The notes beneath the pieces are model-generated. The model did no database searches. It worked only from the letters and a program-made list of their open reading frames with translations, and was not told where the DNA came from. A program made the translations under genes and the position numbers. From Antedon bifida (lineage: Eukaryota > Echinodermata > Crinoidea > Comatulida > Antedonidae): a stretch of DNA of 64,000 nt. Location: assembly GCA_963402885.1 (NCBI GenBank), contig OY727098.1, forward strand, positions 21,314,717-21,378,716. The letters are read 5' to 3'. Positions 1 to 64,000 of this stretch are shown here, piece after piece. Each line of letters opens with the position of its first letter. The stretch's first letter is position 1.

Positions 1-308
1 GCTATTGTATGCTTTAACAAAAGACTGCATTCAAATGACCGTGTACAGTATTATACGTTACTAAACGACGCGACGCAATTGCCATTATACCTGTTATTTA
101 AAAAAATATATCAACACTTGTTGCGTCAATCGGTATCAGACTATATACAGTATACAAACGAAAATACTGGTTTCAGGATTTTATAGGCCTACCACAGGAA
201 CTGGATTCATCAAACTTAGGAGATATTTTATTTAGAAGATCATCAATGACATCTGTGTGATGCTATTTACCTATTTGTAGTCCCGTTTAACCAAATTTAG
301 GATTTAGT
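1..308 (+). promoter_or_regulatory. Upstream region and 5' UTR of the EGF gene
   Basis: This stretch precedes the start codon. An in-frame TAA at 288-290 lies 21 nt before the ATG at 309, which supports that ATG. The context AGTATGC has A at -3. No convincing TATA box or initiator could be picked out, and the transcription start is not known. Confidence 0.4.

Positions 309-64000
<63,692 letters not shown>

Overview
The window is eukaryotic, AT-rich DNA, most likely from an echinoderm or another invertebrate deuterostome. The pointers are a fibropellin/Notch-style gene built of single-EGF exons, CR1/L2-like LINEs, tRNA-derived SINEs, many small palindromic DNA transposons and a striking excess of the octamer TAGGCCTA. 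The species call is inference; no taxon-specific gene was identified.

Almost the whole window is one plus-strand gene. A signal-peptide exon at 309-378 is followed by 67 EGF exons, one short Ser/Thr/Pro linker exon, a SEA module split over two exons, a CUB exon, and an exon that opens a transmembrane helix and runs off the right edge. Order of modules: signal peptide, EGF 1-44 (linker between EGF35 and EGF36), SEA, EGF 45-63, CUB, EGF 64-67, TM. I joined all 73 exons by hand. Every junction is phase 1 except the phase 0 intron inside SEA, and no junction makes a stop. About 2,928 codons are visible; the cytoplasmic tail lies outside. The protein would be a very large type I membrane protein with many Notch-type O-glycosylation consensus sites and a SEA module carrying an autoproteolysis-like GSIVA motif.

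Other genes: a complete intronless arylsulfatase A-like gene (16982-18574, plus strand) lies in the intron after EGF9. A LINE with an intact endonuclease/reverse transcriptase ORF (4912-7833) lies in the intron after EGF1, and a 5'-truncated minus-strand LINE (33411-35076) lies after EGF32. At least five further LINE pieces are scattered in introns.

The introns also hold a TTAA-flanked palindromic MITE (six copies), three other MITE families, a tRNA-headed SINE family including a foldback pair, a 22-bp minisatellite next to EGF39, and a ~110-bp tandem array whose last copy supplies the 3' splice site and first bases of EGF58. Four very short palindromes are flanked by direct repeats. Two decayed EGF exons lie between EGF16 and EGF17. 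No tRNA or rRNA gene that looks functional and no CRISPR was seen.
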